From RGIG464 sp045643185 (lineage in GTDB: Bacteria > Myxococcota_A > Bradymonadia > UBA4248), in the NCBI GenBank assembly GCA_045643185.1, contig JAZUKH010000046.1, positions 19,827-83,826 of the forward strand: a stretch of 64,000 nucleotides of DNA, read 5' to 3'. The notes below the pieces were generated by a model. It was given only the letters and a program-made list of their open reading frames with translations, was not told the origin of the DNA and searched no databases. Below, piece after piece: positions 9,493-16,706 of this stretch. Made by a program: the position numbers and the translations under genes. Position 1 is the stretch's first letter; every line of letters begins with the position of its first letter.

Positions 9493-9505
9493 CCCCCCCC
9501 CCCCC
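9493..9505. repeat. 13-base cytosine homopolymer (poly-G on the operon strand)
   Basis: Thirteen consecutive C lie 51 bases upstream of the radical SAM start codon and downstream of a TATAAT hexamer, so on the minus strand a G tract falls in the expected 5' leader. Long G/C tracts are prone to slipped-strand length changes and to assembly error. Nothing comparable occurs elsewhere in the window. Confidence 0.9.
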
Positions 9506-9515
9506 GGTCTGGCTA

Positions 9516-9521
9516 ATTATA
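9516..9521 (-). promoter_or_regulatory. Possible -10 element for the Dnd-like operon
   Basis: A perfect TATAAT on the minus strand lies about 75 bases before the radical SAM start. I see no good -35 hexamer at 16-18 bases. It is a reasonable but unproven promoter element, and the transcript would begin just before the G tract. Confidence 0.35.
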
Positions 9522-9870
9522 TTCGGTTTTCTCATTAGTATGTTTCCAGTGTCTAAATGTTCAGTTGATTTGGTTAGTTAAGTGCTTTCCTGTACGAAAC
9601 AGTGTTTCTGTGTGCAATAGCTCAAGCTAGTTTAGTTGATCAGTTCTCGGTGATCAATGATTTTTTTCTCTTTTCACAAATTATGTGCATATATGTAATA
9701 AATGTGATCGCGCATCTGCGAATAGTCTGTCAGCAGAAATGTACTGCTTAAGATACGGAGTACAATTTTGGTGGGTATGCTATTCATTTGTTTGAAACAG
9801 ATTCTGATACTTCACGTTTGGATATGAAAAAACTTGTCCCGAGAAGCCATGGACGACGCTCGCGTCGTCT

Positions 9871-10461
9871 TTAGATTTCGTGTTTTTCGACGAGCGTGCG
9901 GATGATGCAGGCGGGCGTGTAGAATTCACCGGCGTTTTGGCCTTCCTGACTGGTGAACTTAGAGAGGTAGTATTCATAGGTTCGCCCGAGCAAATCTTTG
10001 TCGTGCATCTGCGCGTTCATGTCGATATTGGTAAAGAGATTGATGACTTCGCCGAGTTTTCGTTTGTCAGAGTTCGGGGCGCGCAAAGTTCTTGGGCAGA
10101 ATGCTGGCAAGTGAAGTGTTTTAGCCTTCGATGGAGGGCAAGGCCTGATCGATCGTCGTGCCGTTTGTCGCGTTGTGCGCATCGGTTGCAATGACTTTCT
10201 AGCGCGCATTTTCGGGCACAAAAAAACGTGCTCTGCTACGTATTCATCTCGATCTTCTTCAAACCCCTAACCCTCGCCTTCTTCGACGAGCTCCCGATAT
10301 CGTGCTTCAAAGCGATCGCTGATGTGTTTTAGGAAGATGAGCCCGAGGATAACGGATTTATATTCAGCTGCATCGATGTTGCCGCGAAGATTGTCCGCCG
10401 CTTTCCAGAGTTTGTCTTCAAATCCAAGTTCTGTTGTTGAGGTTTGGGTTTTCTTTGCCAT
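9871..10461 (-). pseudogene. hsdM: hsdM remnant (type I restriction-modification N6-adenine methylase)
   Basis: Three blocks match HsdM. An N-terminal fragment of 64 aa (10267-10461) contains F-E-D-K-L-W-K-A-A-D and L-I-F-L-K-H-I-S-D. A short V-P-E-N-A-R block near 10200 ends in TAG where Trp would normally follow. A central block reads D-L-L-G-R-T-Y-E-Y-Y-L through G-E-F-Y-T-P and stops at 9871. The blocks lie in different frames with stops between them. The SAM-binding and N-P-P-F/Y catalytic regions that should follow G-E-F-Y-T-P are absent. The gene is certainly dead. Only the N-terminal helical and early linker regions of a ~500-aa methylase survive, and no hsdR or hsdS is seen. Confidence 0.85.
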
Positions 10462-10525
10462 GGTTTTTGTTTTTGTAAATTGTAGGTTGTAGCCATCGAG
10501 CCCATCTTGCGTTCCGCTTCGACGG

Positions 10526-10692
10526 ACCCGATTATTATTGTTATGGACAGTTTTATAGAGACTCAATAGCAGCGCCTTCCAGGCGCCTTTTTCGGGGATT
10601 GTTTTACTCCGGAGGCGGTCGCTACGCGCCCACCCCCGGTTATGCAAGACATCGGCTTCCAGCCGAATATCTATGGCCATAACAATAATTGC
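10526..10692. mobile_element. MITE-like element, copy 1
   Basis: The ends carry an imperfect inverted repeat (ATTATTGTTATGGAC on the left; ATTATTGTTATGGCC on the complement of the right end). The right half shares GGTTATGCAAGACATCGGCT and the following CCAGCCGA with copies near 58.7 and 60.3 kb. It lies between the hsdM and RhuM remnants and encodes nothing. It is probably a non-autonomous transposable element. Confidence 0.6.
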
Positions 10693-10732
10693 TCATTGTA
10701 GTGTCGCCTTCGGTGTGCGCGAAGCGCAAATA

Positions 10733-10760
10733 ATTGCTCATTGCTCATTGCTCATTGCTC
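10733..10760. repeat. Tandem heptamer ATTGCTC x4
   Basis: Four exact back-to-back copies of ATTGCTC are followed by a variant. Single copies also occur at 10687-10693 and near 11095. The tract overlaps the point where the RhuM reading frame is cut off, so slippage or recombination here may have truncated that gene. Confidence 0.85.
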
Positions 10761-11074
10761 ATTGTAGTGTTGTTCGGTAGCCCACGGCGAGTATCGCTGG
10801 AAGGCTGTAAAACTTGTATCGATACGTTTTCCCGTCATCGGCAGTTTGTGCAAAAAATGCATAAACTGAATTTTCGTCGAGTTCGTGCTCGGAAAAGATG
10901 TTTTTAAGGTGCTTTGCGGCAACAGTTCGATCGATCCCAAACAACTGCCCAATCCCTTTTGGCGTGAGCCAAACCTGATGATCCTGCACACGGACTTCGA
11001 TGCCGTTTTCATCGTGTTCTCGCGTAAATTTCAGAAAGTCGGCGACCTGATTTCGGATGTATGGAAGAAGCCAT
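10759..11074 (-). pseudogene. Truncated, frameshifted RhuM-family gene
   Basis: The minus strand encodes I-E-V-R-V-Q-D-H-Q-V-W-L-T, then F-G-I-D-R-T-V-A-A-K-H-L-K-N-I-F and L-D-E-N-S-V-Y, the N-terminal DNA-binding part of RhuM family proteins. The likely start ATG (11074) is in a different frame from the body, so there is a frameshift near the beginning. The frame stops about 75 residues into the body, whereas the family is usually over 300 aa. RhuM genes often sit inside type I restriction-modification loci, which fits the adjacent hsdM remnant. Confidence 0.75.
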
Positions 11075-11399
11075 GTTTATCTCCCGCTAATCATTGCTCA
11101 TTGCTAATTCGACTTTTGCAAGCCGACTATTGTTATTATAGCACATAATACGCGTCATTTTCTGTCGCAATTCTTTAGCAGGATCGCCTTGAGCCGCAAA
11201 AATTTGCGGCTCTACGGCTCGCTGGCGGCGCTATTGCCTGCGTCGCTACGCTTGCCGATACGCCCTTTGTCGCCGGCAATCAGCTTCGCGAAGCTCGCGG
11301 ATACGAACGCAGCCTCTGTCTTTACGCTAGATCGCCGCCCAGTCTGTGCGCATGCAGTCGTACAATCTGAATTAAAATCGACCTGAATAAACATCGTGA
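11075..11399. other. Non-coding stretch with G+C-rich hairpin remnants
   Basis: No credible gene is present. Around 11195-11280 there is a G+C-rich segment with GGCTCGCTGG, GCGCTATTGCCTGCG and GCCGATACGCCC pieces that resembles the hairpin repeats at 41.5 and 57.2 kb in degraded form. Confidence 0.45.
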
Positions 11400-11873
11400 T
11401 CATCTTATAAAGAACTTATAATAGTCGCTTTCCTGTGGATATTTCCATGGGTCTGTTCGATGATTGTAGTACAAATTGCATTCTCTCCCTATAGATATTT
11501 TTGTGTTGGTAACATTAGATGTGTTCCATTTGTTCAGAGGTCTGTTAAATGCTGCTGCACCACTAAACATCTTCTGCATGTTTGTAACATTGGAAACGTC
11601 CCAATTGTTAATATCTGAGTTCATTTTTAAAGCGTCACTGAACATTTCGGACATATCCATGACGGCAGACAAATCAGGAACGTCCTTTGCTTTAATTACT
11701 GCATTTTTAGTTTGAGCCATAAAATAATGCATGCTTCTCCATACGTTTGTTCCCCACTGGTCTACACTGAGAAGGGAACAATCATCGTCGTCGAATAGGC
11801 GCATCGAAGGTATGGTTCCAAGCAATACAAGCCGAACAAGTCGCGCAGTCTTGCATGTCGAAGGCACGAACAA
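11400..11873 (-). pseudogene. Internal fragment of a BspA-like (DUF285) leucine-rich-repeat surface protein
   Basis: The frame contains typical DUF285 repeats: L-L-S-V-D-Q-W-G, D-M-S-E-M-F, W-D-V-S-N-V-T-N-M and then W-N-T-S-N-V-T-N. These come from large surface-exposed or secreted proteins common in gut and oral bacteria. No signal peptide is present, and both ends leave the repeat pattern abruptly. The upstream edge meets a dispersed repeat at 11872. I read it as a leftover piece of a much longer gene. Expression as a 157-aa protein is possible but unlikely. Confidence 0.7.
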
Positions 11874-11972
11874 ATCGCGTCCGCTCGCCCAATCTCAGCC
11901 TGCTTGCCTTCGGCTTGGCTACGGCTGAGATTTTGAGTTTCTGACCAGCCAAAGCTTCCAGGCTGAGTTGTC
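11872..11972. repeat. Dispersed ~100-bp repeat, copy 1
   Basis: The segment starts with AAATCGCGTCCGCTCGCCCA, contains TTCGGCT...GCTACGGCTGA and ends near GAGTTGT. A diverged copy in the same orientation occurs at 59746-59848. It encodes nothing recognisable. Confidence 0.65.
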
Positions 11973-12005
11973 ACAAGTTGTGGGGCGCGGCGAGCAGTGC
12001 CATCT

Positions 12006-13536
12006 TTACACTTCGTGTTTTTCGACGATATAATCTTCAATATTGCGTTTTTCGTGCGAGAAATTTACGCCCACCAGATACGTCGTTTTGTGTCCCAGGG
12101 TGAATGGAAGGACATAATCGTTATCTTTGATCTGATCGAGTGCAAGTTGGGCTGTTTTGTTGTATTTGAATTCAAAAATATATAAATAATTGCCAGTTTC
12201 CATGAGCAGATCGATGCGGCCATCAGCGATTTTATATTCTGCATGGACATAATATCCGGTCAGTGTTGCCAATAAATAGATAAAATTCTGGAAATGTAGT
12301 TCGCGATCGTAGCTGATATCGTATGGTGCACCAGCCAGAAGCACGGTGATGCGTTTCATAAACGCGTCAATATTACCGGATTCAAGTTCCTTGGAGTGTG
12401 CTTTTACAATAGAATGGTACCAGATAATCTATAAATCCTTCTTCAACTTCGCGATTGGGAAATTTTAATGTATATTCATCAAAATCCGGATCGTAATCTG
12501 ATATGGTTAAATAACCAGTCTGATAAAGGATCGGAACGGGATCCTCGCTGTCGAAATCGATATTTTCCAAATTACTTCCTTTGGTCGTAATTCCGTTAAT
12601 TTCGTCGAATTGCCAGTGATTTTTATGAATCATTTTTGCCAGAATATCTGGTGTACCTGTCGCAAACCAGAATTTGCCAAAGCGAAGACTGTTAAAGGCA
12701 CTGAGCAGGCTGAATGGATTATACATGCCCGGTCCCTCGGCAGTGAAATGATAGCCATCATAGAGTTCTTTTAGCTTCGATTTGGTCTTTTCAATCGAGA
12801 TTTTCTGCTTTTGAGCGAGCGCTTCGATGTCATCTTCAAATTGCGTTAAAACTTCGTTTTCAGAAATGCCGCAAATTGCAGAAAACTGTTCATCCAGAGA
12901 AATGTCTTGCAGGTTGTTGAGTTCACTGAAAACACTGAGTTTTCCCATTTTGCTCACACCGGTGATGAACACAAATCGGATATGTGCGTCTTCGCTTTTC
13001 AGGTTGCCGTACAGCCCTCGCAAGGTCGTTCTGTGTTTTTCACGAAGCTCGGGATAGTCCATGGATTCGACGATCGGTTTTTCGTATTCATCGATCAGGA
13101 TGACGACTTTTTGGCCGGTCTTTTGGTGTATCGTTTGAATCAGGCGCTGAAAGCGGACGTTGAGTTCCAAATCAGCAGGTTCAAGGCCATATTGTTTTTC
13201 CCATTCATGAAACTGATAATTCAGTTTGGATCTAAGTTCGCCCTCTTCCGCATAATTCGCGCCGTTAAAATCGATCCGCAAAACTGGATATTTGATCCAG
13301 TCGTGTTCGATCTGTGCCATGGCGAGCTGGTTGAACAGTTCTTTTTTTCCCTCGAAATAGGCTTGTAGCGTGGACAGAAGCAGGCTTTTTCCGAATCGAC
13401 GCGGGCGTGCAAGGAAATAGTAGCCTTTGTCCTTTGCGATTTCGTAAACCAAGTCCGTTTTATCGACGTAATAGAAACCGTCTTCACGAATATTTTCAAA
13501 TGTTTGAATGCCGATCGGGTATTTTTTCTTAGCCAT
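12006..13536 (-). pseudogene. Frameshifted AAA-ATPase-like / PD-(D/E)XK nuclease protein
   Basis: From the ATG at 13536 the frame encodes 383 aa of the AAA-ATPase-like domain: R-P-R-R-F-G-K-S at about residues 44-51, a Walker B-like L-I-D-E-Y-E near 155, and Y-D-G-Y-H-F further on. It then hits a stop at 12382. Translation continues in the next frame from about 12400 to 12006 with the PD-(D/E)XK half: D-G-R-I-D-L-L and the catalytic E-F-K. A single extra base in an A run near 12398-12402 explains it, so the lesion is very recent or a sequencing error. The family is abundant in gut anaerobes, and its role is unsettled. A different, intact relative lies at 31546. Confidence 0.82.
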
Positions 13537-13713
13537 AGTCAACCTCACAGGTGTGCACGCGCTACCAATCCGTATTATAGCATACATTTTGTTGGTATTA
13601 GTACGTGGAGACGTGAGTCTCGAAGTTGAGACGTGCAGGTCATTTTGACCAAGCCAAGCCGCTAGGTTGAGGTGCACTACTGACTGGTGTGGGCAGCGTG
13701 CCATGGGGTTATG

Positions 13714-13810
13714 GGCCCTGCCAGGTGAAGGGGTAGCGGCGTATTTTTTCCATGATGCCACGCAGCATCATGGGAAAAATAGCCGCGTAGGGGAAGGCCT
13801 TCCCCTTCAC
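13714..13810. repeat. REP-like hairpin repeat, copy A
   Basis: Conserved left shoulder (CCCTGCCAGGTGAAGGGG), then GTAGCGGCGTATT, an imperfect palindromic centre around CCATGATGC, then AATAGCCGCGTAGGGG and a second small hairpin. It ends just past the stop codon of the convergent 13812 gene. The same architecture recurs at 24.9, 26.4, 45.7 and 48.4 kb with different centres. Confidence 0.85.
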
Positions 13811-13811
13811 A

Positions 13812-15707
13812 TTAATCAAAATCGATGATGTTGCGTGCTTTGAGGTTGCAGAGGATCTGAGCGGTTTCGGTCTGCGACCATGCGGAGAGTGAGAGGACGT
13901 CGTTGATGGAGACGACGCCGTCGATGAGTGAGAGGATGAAGCCGGCGTGTGCGTCGATATCGGTTCGGCGCGAGAGTTCAGCCATATTGATGCAGATGCG
14001 TGGTGTACGTGAGAGCGGATGAAGTTTTGAGAGTTCATCGGTCTCGAGTGTGCTTTTTCGTCCGCGTTGTTCGTCTTGAACGGGTGGTTTGGTTTGATCG
14101 GGATTGTAAGCCGCCTGTGGCGCGATCGGGTGAAGACCGACGGAGGTGGGACGGCAGTTTGCGTCACGGACTGCCTGCAGTTTGTTCATTGTGGGACGAT
14201 AGTTGTCTTCGGAAGCTGGGAGAGGATTGACTTCTCCGGGACGTCGCAGGACAGCGGAATCGCGACGCGGTCGTGCGCCGATGCCATCGAGTGAAAGATT
14301 GGGCGGACGTTTTGTGTCGAGTTGTGAGTCGCGATTGAGTTTACCGAGGTTGCTCGCGGTGCGATTATTGATGTTGCTCGAGGATGGGTTGTTGATGCTG
14401 CTCGAATAGTTACTAAGGTTGCTCGAGGAGCGGTTATTATTGAAGCTGCTGGAACCGGCGAGTCGATTTTGAGGCCCGGTCTGTCTCAAGCTTTGGCTTG
14501 TGGTCGCGGGGGATGGTTCACGGGGGGCGCCTGAGGGGCCGAGCGGATGCTGATTTGGATTGAATTCGATGCTGCTGGAGGGGCGACGAATGCGTCCCGT
14601 GGGCGTTTTTGTCATGCTCGTGGGGTTTGGCGTGACGGTGTTTTCGAGCGAGTTGACATTGGTGCCGGGAATGTGCGTCGAGCCGTTAAAGACGTTGGCT
14701 TTTCCGGGGGCGGGCGTAGAGATATCGCCTGACGCGTTATCGGCCGTGAGGGGCGCGAGTTTGAAGTTGGGTGTGGGCTGCTGAGGTGCGTTCATTTTTC
14801 CGAACGGACCAGGCGTCATGGGTTGATCATCGATCGAGTTGATCGGCACGGCCGGTCGGAAGAGCGGCGTATTGGTATCACGGTGCAGATCGTTGATCTG
14901 ATGTCTGTTCTGATTTGGTTTGAAGGGATTCTCTGCGACCTGGCGGATATCTTCGGTGTTTGAATCTCGCCGTGGGCGAGCCCAGTCTTCGGGGATACAA
15001 TCGTGGACGTCCGAGGGGGAACGGGTAGTATCATGGTTATCGGGACGATTGTCAGAGAGGTTGACCCACAATTGCTGTCCCCCGGAGGCGAATCGTGTTT
15101 CCGCTTCTTTTGCACCGTTGATGTTGAGTGGATCGACGGGGGAAGCCGTGGTTTCATTGAGAGCGCGATTGAGCTGCAGGAGTCCTGGATGAGAATTTGC
15201 GGGTTTGAATGGGTATGAATTATCCGTATTGCTTTCTGGATCTTCGACATCGATATCGACATCGACTTGTGGCTGCGAGGTGAAATCGGGGTGTACGGTT
15301 GAATGATCCGGTGGGGTACTGAAGCAGAGGTGTGGTTTTCCACTTTGTGCGGCGCCAAAATGGCTATCGAAAGAAGCGTCGAGCGCATTCATGAAGTCGT
15401 CATCGCCGAAAGGCAGTCGTGAGTCGAGCGTGCGTTCGCTGGCGGCGAAGTCGCTGAAGCTTGAATCGATTTGACTGGACGAACTGAGGGTTGCCGCAGC
15501 GGCGAGGAGGTTGTCGTAGTAAGCGTACATAGACAACGGCGCATCGTCAAACAGTCGAAGTGTGAGATCGAGCAATTCTGTGATGTCGGCGCGTTTTTGG
15601 CGAAGTCTATCCGCTTCGTCGCGTGCGCGTTGGGAGTCACCACTGTAGTAAATTTCAACGATATTTTTGATGCAATCCGGAATATCCCGGAGCGTATTAA
15701 TCGCCAT
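13812..15707 (-). CDS. Large, mostly disordered protein with C-terminal helical module
   Basis: The N-terminal ~90 residues are helical and tetratricopeptide-like (I-V-E-I-Y-Y-S-G-D-S-Q-R-A-R-D-E-A-D). The middle ~450 are low-complexity Ser/Asn/Pro/Thr-rich sequence with no predicted fold. The last ~50 (A-G-F-I-L-S-L-I-D-G-V-V-S-I-N-D-V-L) match a small helical domain often found at the C-terminus of deltaproteobacterial regulatory proteins. There is no signal peptide, so it is probably cytoplasmic. It may be a scaffold or signalling protein; the function is unknown. It is convergent with nothing, and a REP-like element abuts its stop. Confidence 0.7.
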   Translation of the reverse strand: MAINTLRDIPDCIKNIVEIYYSGDSQRARDEADRLRQKRADITELLDLTLRLFDDAPLSMYAYYDNLLAAAATLSSSSQIDSSFSDFAASERTLDSRLPFGDDDFMNALDASFDSHFGAAQSGKPHLCFSTPPDHSTVHPDFTSQPQVDVDIDVEDPESNTDNSYPFKPANSHPGLLQLNRALNETTASPVDPLNINGAKEAETRFASGGQQLWVNLSDNRPDNHDTTRSPSDVHDCIPEDWARPRRDSNTEDIRQVAENPFKPNQNRHQINDLHRDTNTPLFRPAVPINSIDDQPMTPGPFGKMNAPQQPTPNFKLAPLTADNASGDISTPAPGKANVFNGSTHIPGTNVNSLENTVTPNPTSMTKTPTGRIRRPSSSIEFNPNQHPLGPSGAPREPSPATTSQSLRQTGPQNRLAGSSSFNNNRSSSNLSNYSSSINNPSSSNINNRTASNLGKLNRDSQLDTKRPPNLSLDGIGARPRRDSAVLRRPGEVNPLPASEDNYRPTMNKLQAVRDANCRPTSVGLHPIAPQAAYNPDQTKPPVQDEQRGRKSTLETDELSKLHPLSRTPRICINMAELSRRTDIDAHAGFILSLIDGVVSINDVLSLSAWSQTETAQILCNLKARNIIDFD

Positions 15708-16120
15708 TTTGAAGTTACTCCTCTCAGGCTTAAGACAGGAAATCTTCGTTATTATAGCAGAAATTTTACCGGATGAGAAAGGATAGTTTTATTGAGTGGG
15801 TGGCATCATTAGATATAGCGAATATGGATCATGGGAAAAAATTTGGTGTGATGACGGCAAAAATCTGATAAGATACGAAGAAGTTTGTTCGGTGGGCGAA
15901 GTGGGTCCACTGGAATACGTTTTGACGTGGAAATGTTTGTTGAAGCGTGAACCACGGGCGAGTCGAGAATGTGATTCGTCTGTCCACAGCATGTATTTAT
16001 GTGGTGTGGAGAAGGTTTGTTGCCGATCGGAACATTACTTCATCATTTCAGGATAGAAGTTACGGAATCAGGTATGGAGGCGAGTCCTTTTACCGGTTTT
16101 CTTTTGAGGAGTTCACTTTT
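15708..16120. other. Intergenic region upstream of the DUF4177-like gene and rpoZ
   Basis: This divergent region separates the disordered-protein gene from the DUF4177-like/rpoZ pair. Short frames exist but lack family signals or good ribosome sites. No promoter was convincing by eye. Confidence 0.4.
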
Positions 16121-16345
16121 ATGGCAGAAAGAATAGTCTGGCAGTATTTTGTTTTGCGCCGTCACATTGATGAAATGGGCAAAGTCGATTTCTTTAGAGG
16201 CGACACAAAAGATGCCTGCTGCGCGTCGAACGCGGATGAATCGGAAGTGCTTGGCATTTTTGGTCAGCACGGTTACGAGCTTTGTAGCGTTCAGCAGCTC
16301 CGTACAGGCGATATCAAATATTACTTCAAACGTCCTGCAAACTAA
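16121..16345 (+). CDS. DUF4177-like small protein
   Basis: The frame extends further upstream, but the ATG at 16121 is preceded by GAGGAG at a good distance and gives a 74-aa protein. The pattern W-Q-Y-F-V-L-R at the start, L-G-I-F-G-Q-H-G-Y-E-L-C-S-V in the middle and Y-Y-F-K-R at the end matches the small DUF4177 fold, in which a 'G-W-E-L-V-S-V' segment is typical. The function of the family is unknown. It lies 14 bases before rpoZ and is likely co-transcribed with it. Confidence 0.65.
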   Translation: MAERIVWQYFVLRRHIDEMGKVDFFRGDTKDACCASNADESEVLGIFGQHGYELCSVQQLRTGDIKYYFKRPAN

Positions 16346-16359
16346 TTTAAGGAGTTACA

Positions 16360-16611
16360 ATGGCTCGTGTTACAGTCGAGGATTGCCTCGAGAAGATTCC
16401 TAACCGTTTTGCGGTGGCTCTGCTTGCCAGCAAACGCGCTCGTGCGTTGCTGAACGGCGCCGAAGTGACGGTTCAGTCTGATAATAAACCCTGCGTTACC
16501 GCCCTTCGTGAAATTGCGGAAGGCACCGTTCATTGGGATTTGCCGGTGGAAGATATCCTTCACGGAAATATTCCCAAAGAGAAAAAACGTCGAGGTAATC
16601 GCAGCAAGTAA
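16360..16611 (+). CDS. rpoZ: RNA polymerase omega subunit
   Basis: The 83-aa product starts [12 protein letters not shown] and continues with [14 protein letters not shown], then [12 protein letters not shown], the core signature of omega. Omega binds the beta-prime subunit and helps assemble RNA polymerase. Length is normal for the family. A clear AAGGAG site precedes the ATG. The C-terminal tail is basic, as is common. A hairpin follows the gene. Confidence 0.95.
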   Translation: MARVTVEDCLEKIPNRFAVALLASKRARALLNGAEVTVQSDNKPCVTALREIAEGTVHWDLPVEDILHGNIPKEKKRRGNRSK

Positions 16612-16628
16612 ACGCTGTTAGAACTTGT

Positions 16629-16662
16629 GAAAGCGCTTTTCTGCTGTCAGAGAAGCGCTTTC
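16629..16662 (+). terminator. Hairpin after rpoZ
   Basis: Perfect 10-bp arms (GAAAGCGCTT / AAGCGCTTTC) enclose a 14-base loop 17 bases after the rpoZ stop. There is no strong T run, so it is a weak terminator or processing hairpin. Confidence 0.55.
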
Positions 16663-16706
16663 ATCGTCTATAAAGTCTCTCAAAGCACACCATTCAAGGA
16701 GGAAGA

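Larger units (their letters stand above)
9443..9870. other. A+T-rich region upstream of the Dnd-like operon
   Basis: No gene is seen here. Apart from the cytosine run and a -10-like hexamer next to the operon start, the stretch is A+T-rich. Near 9850-9870 there is a short hairpin (GACGACGC/GCGTCGTC) just beyond the truncated hsdM stop. It probably contains the operon promoter and the join between the operon and decayed restriction-modification genes. Confidence 0.5.

Noticed and set aside
9880..10194. Plus-strand frame across the hsdM remnant
   Set aside because: It is antisense to clear HsdM homology and has no features of its own.
10733..10760. Heptamer array as a CRISPR-like or iteron array
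   Set aside because: The 7-base units have no spacers, number only four, and no replication or cas gene is nearby. Simple slippage fits better.
13714..13810. REP-like repeats as integron attC sites
   Set aside because: Variable palindromic centres recall attC sites, but the conserved GTT/AAC core ends are missing and there is no integrase or cassette arrangement.
15796..16056. Possible small gene before the DUF4177-like gene
   Set aside because: It lacks a ribosome site and any family pattern, and overlaps another weak frame.
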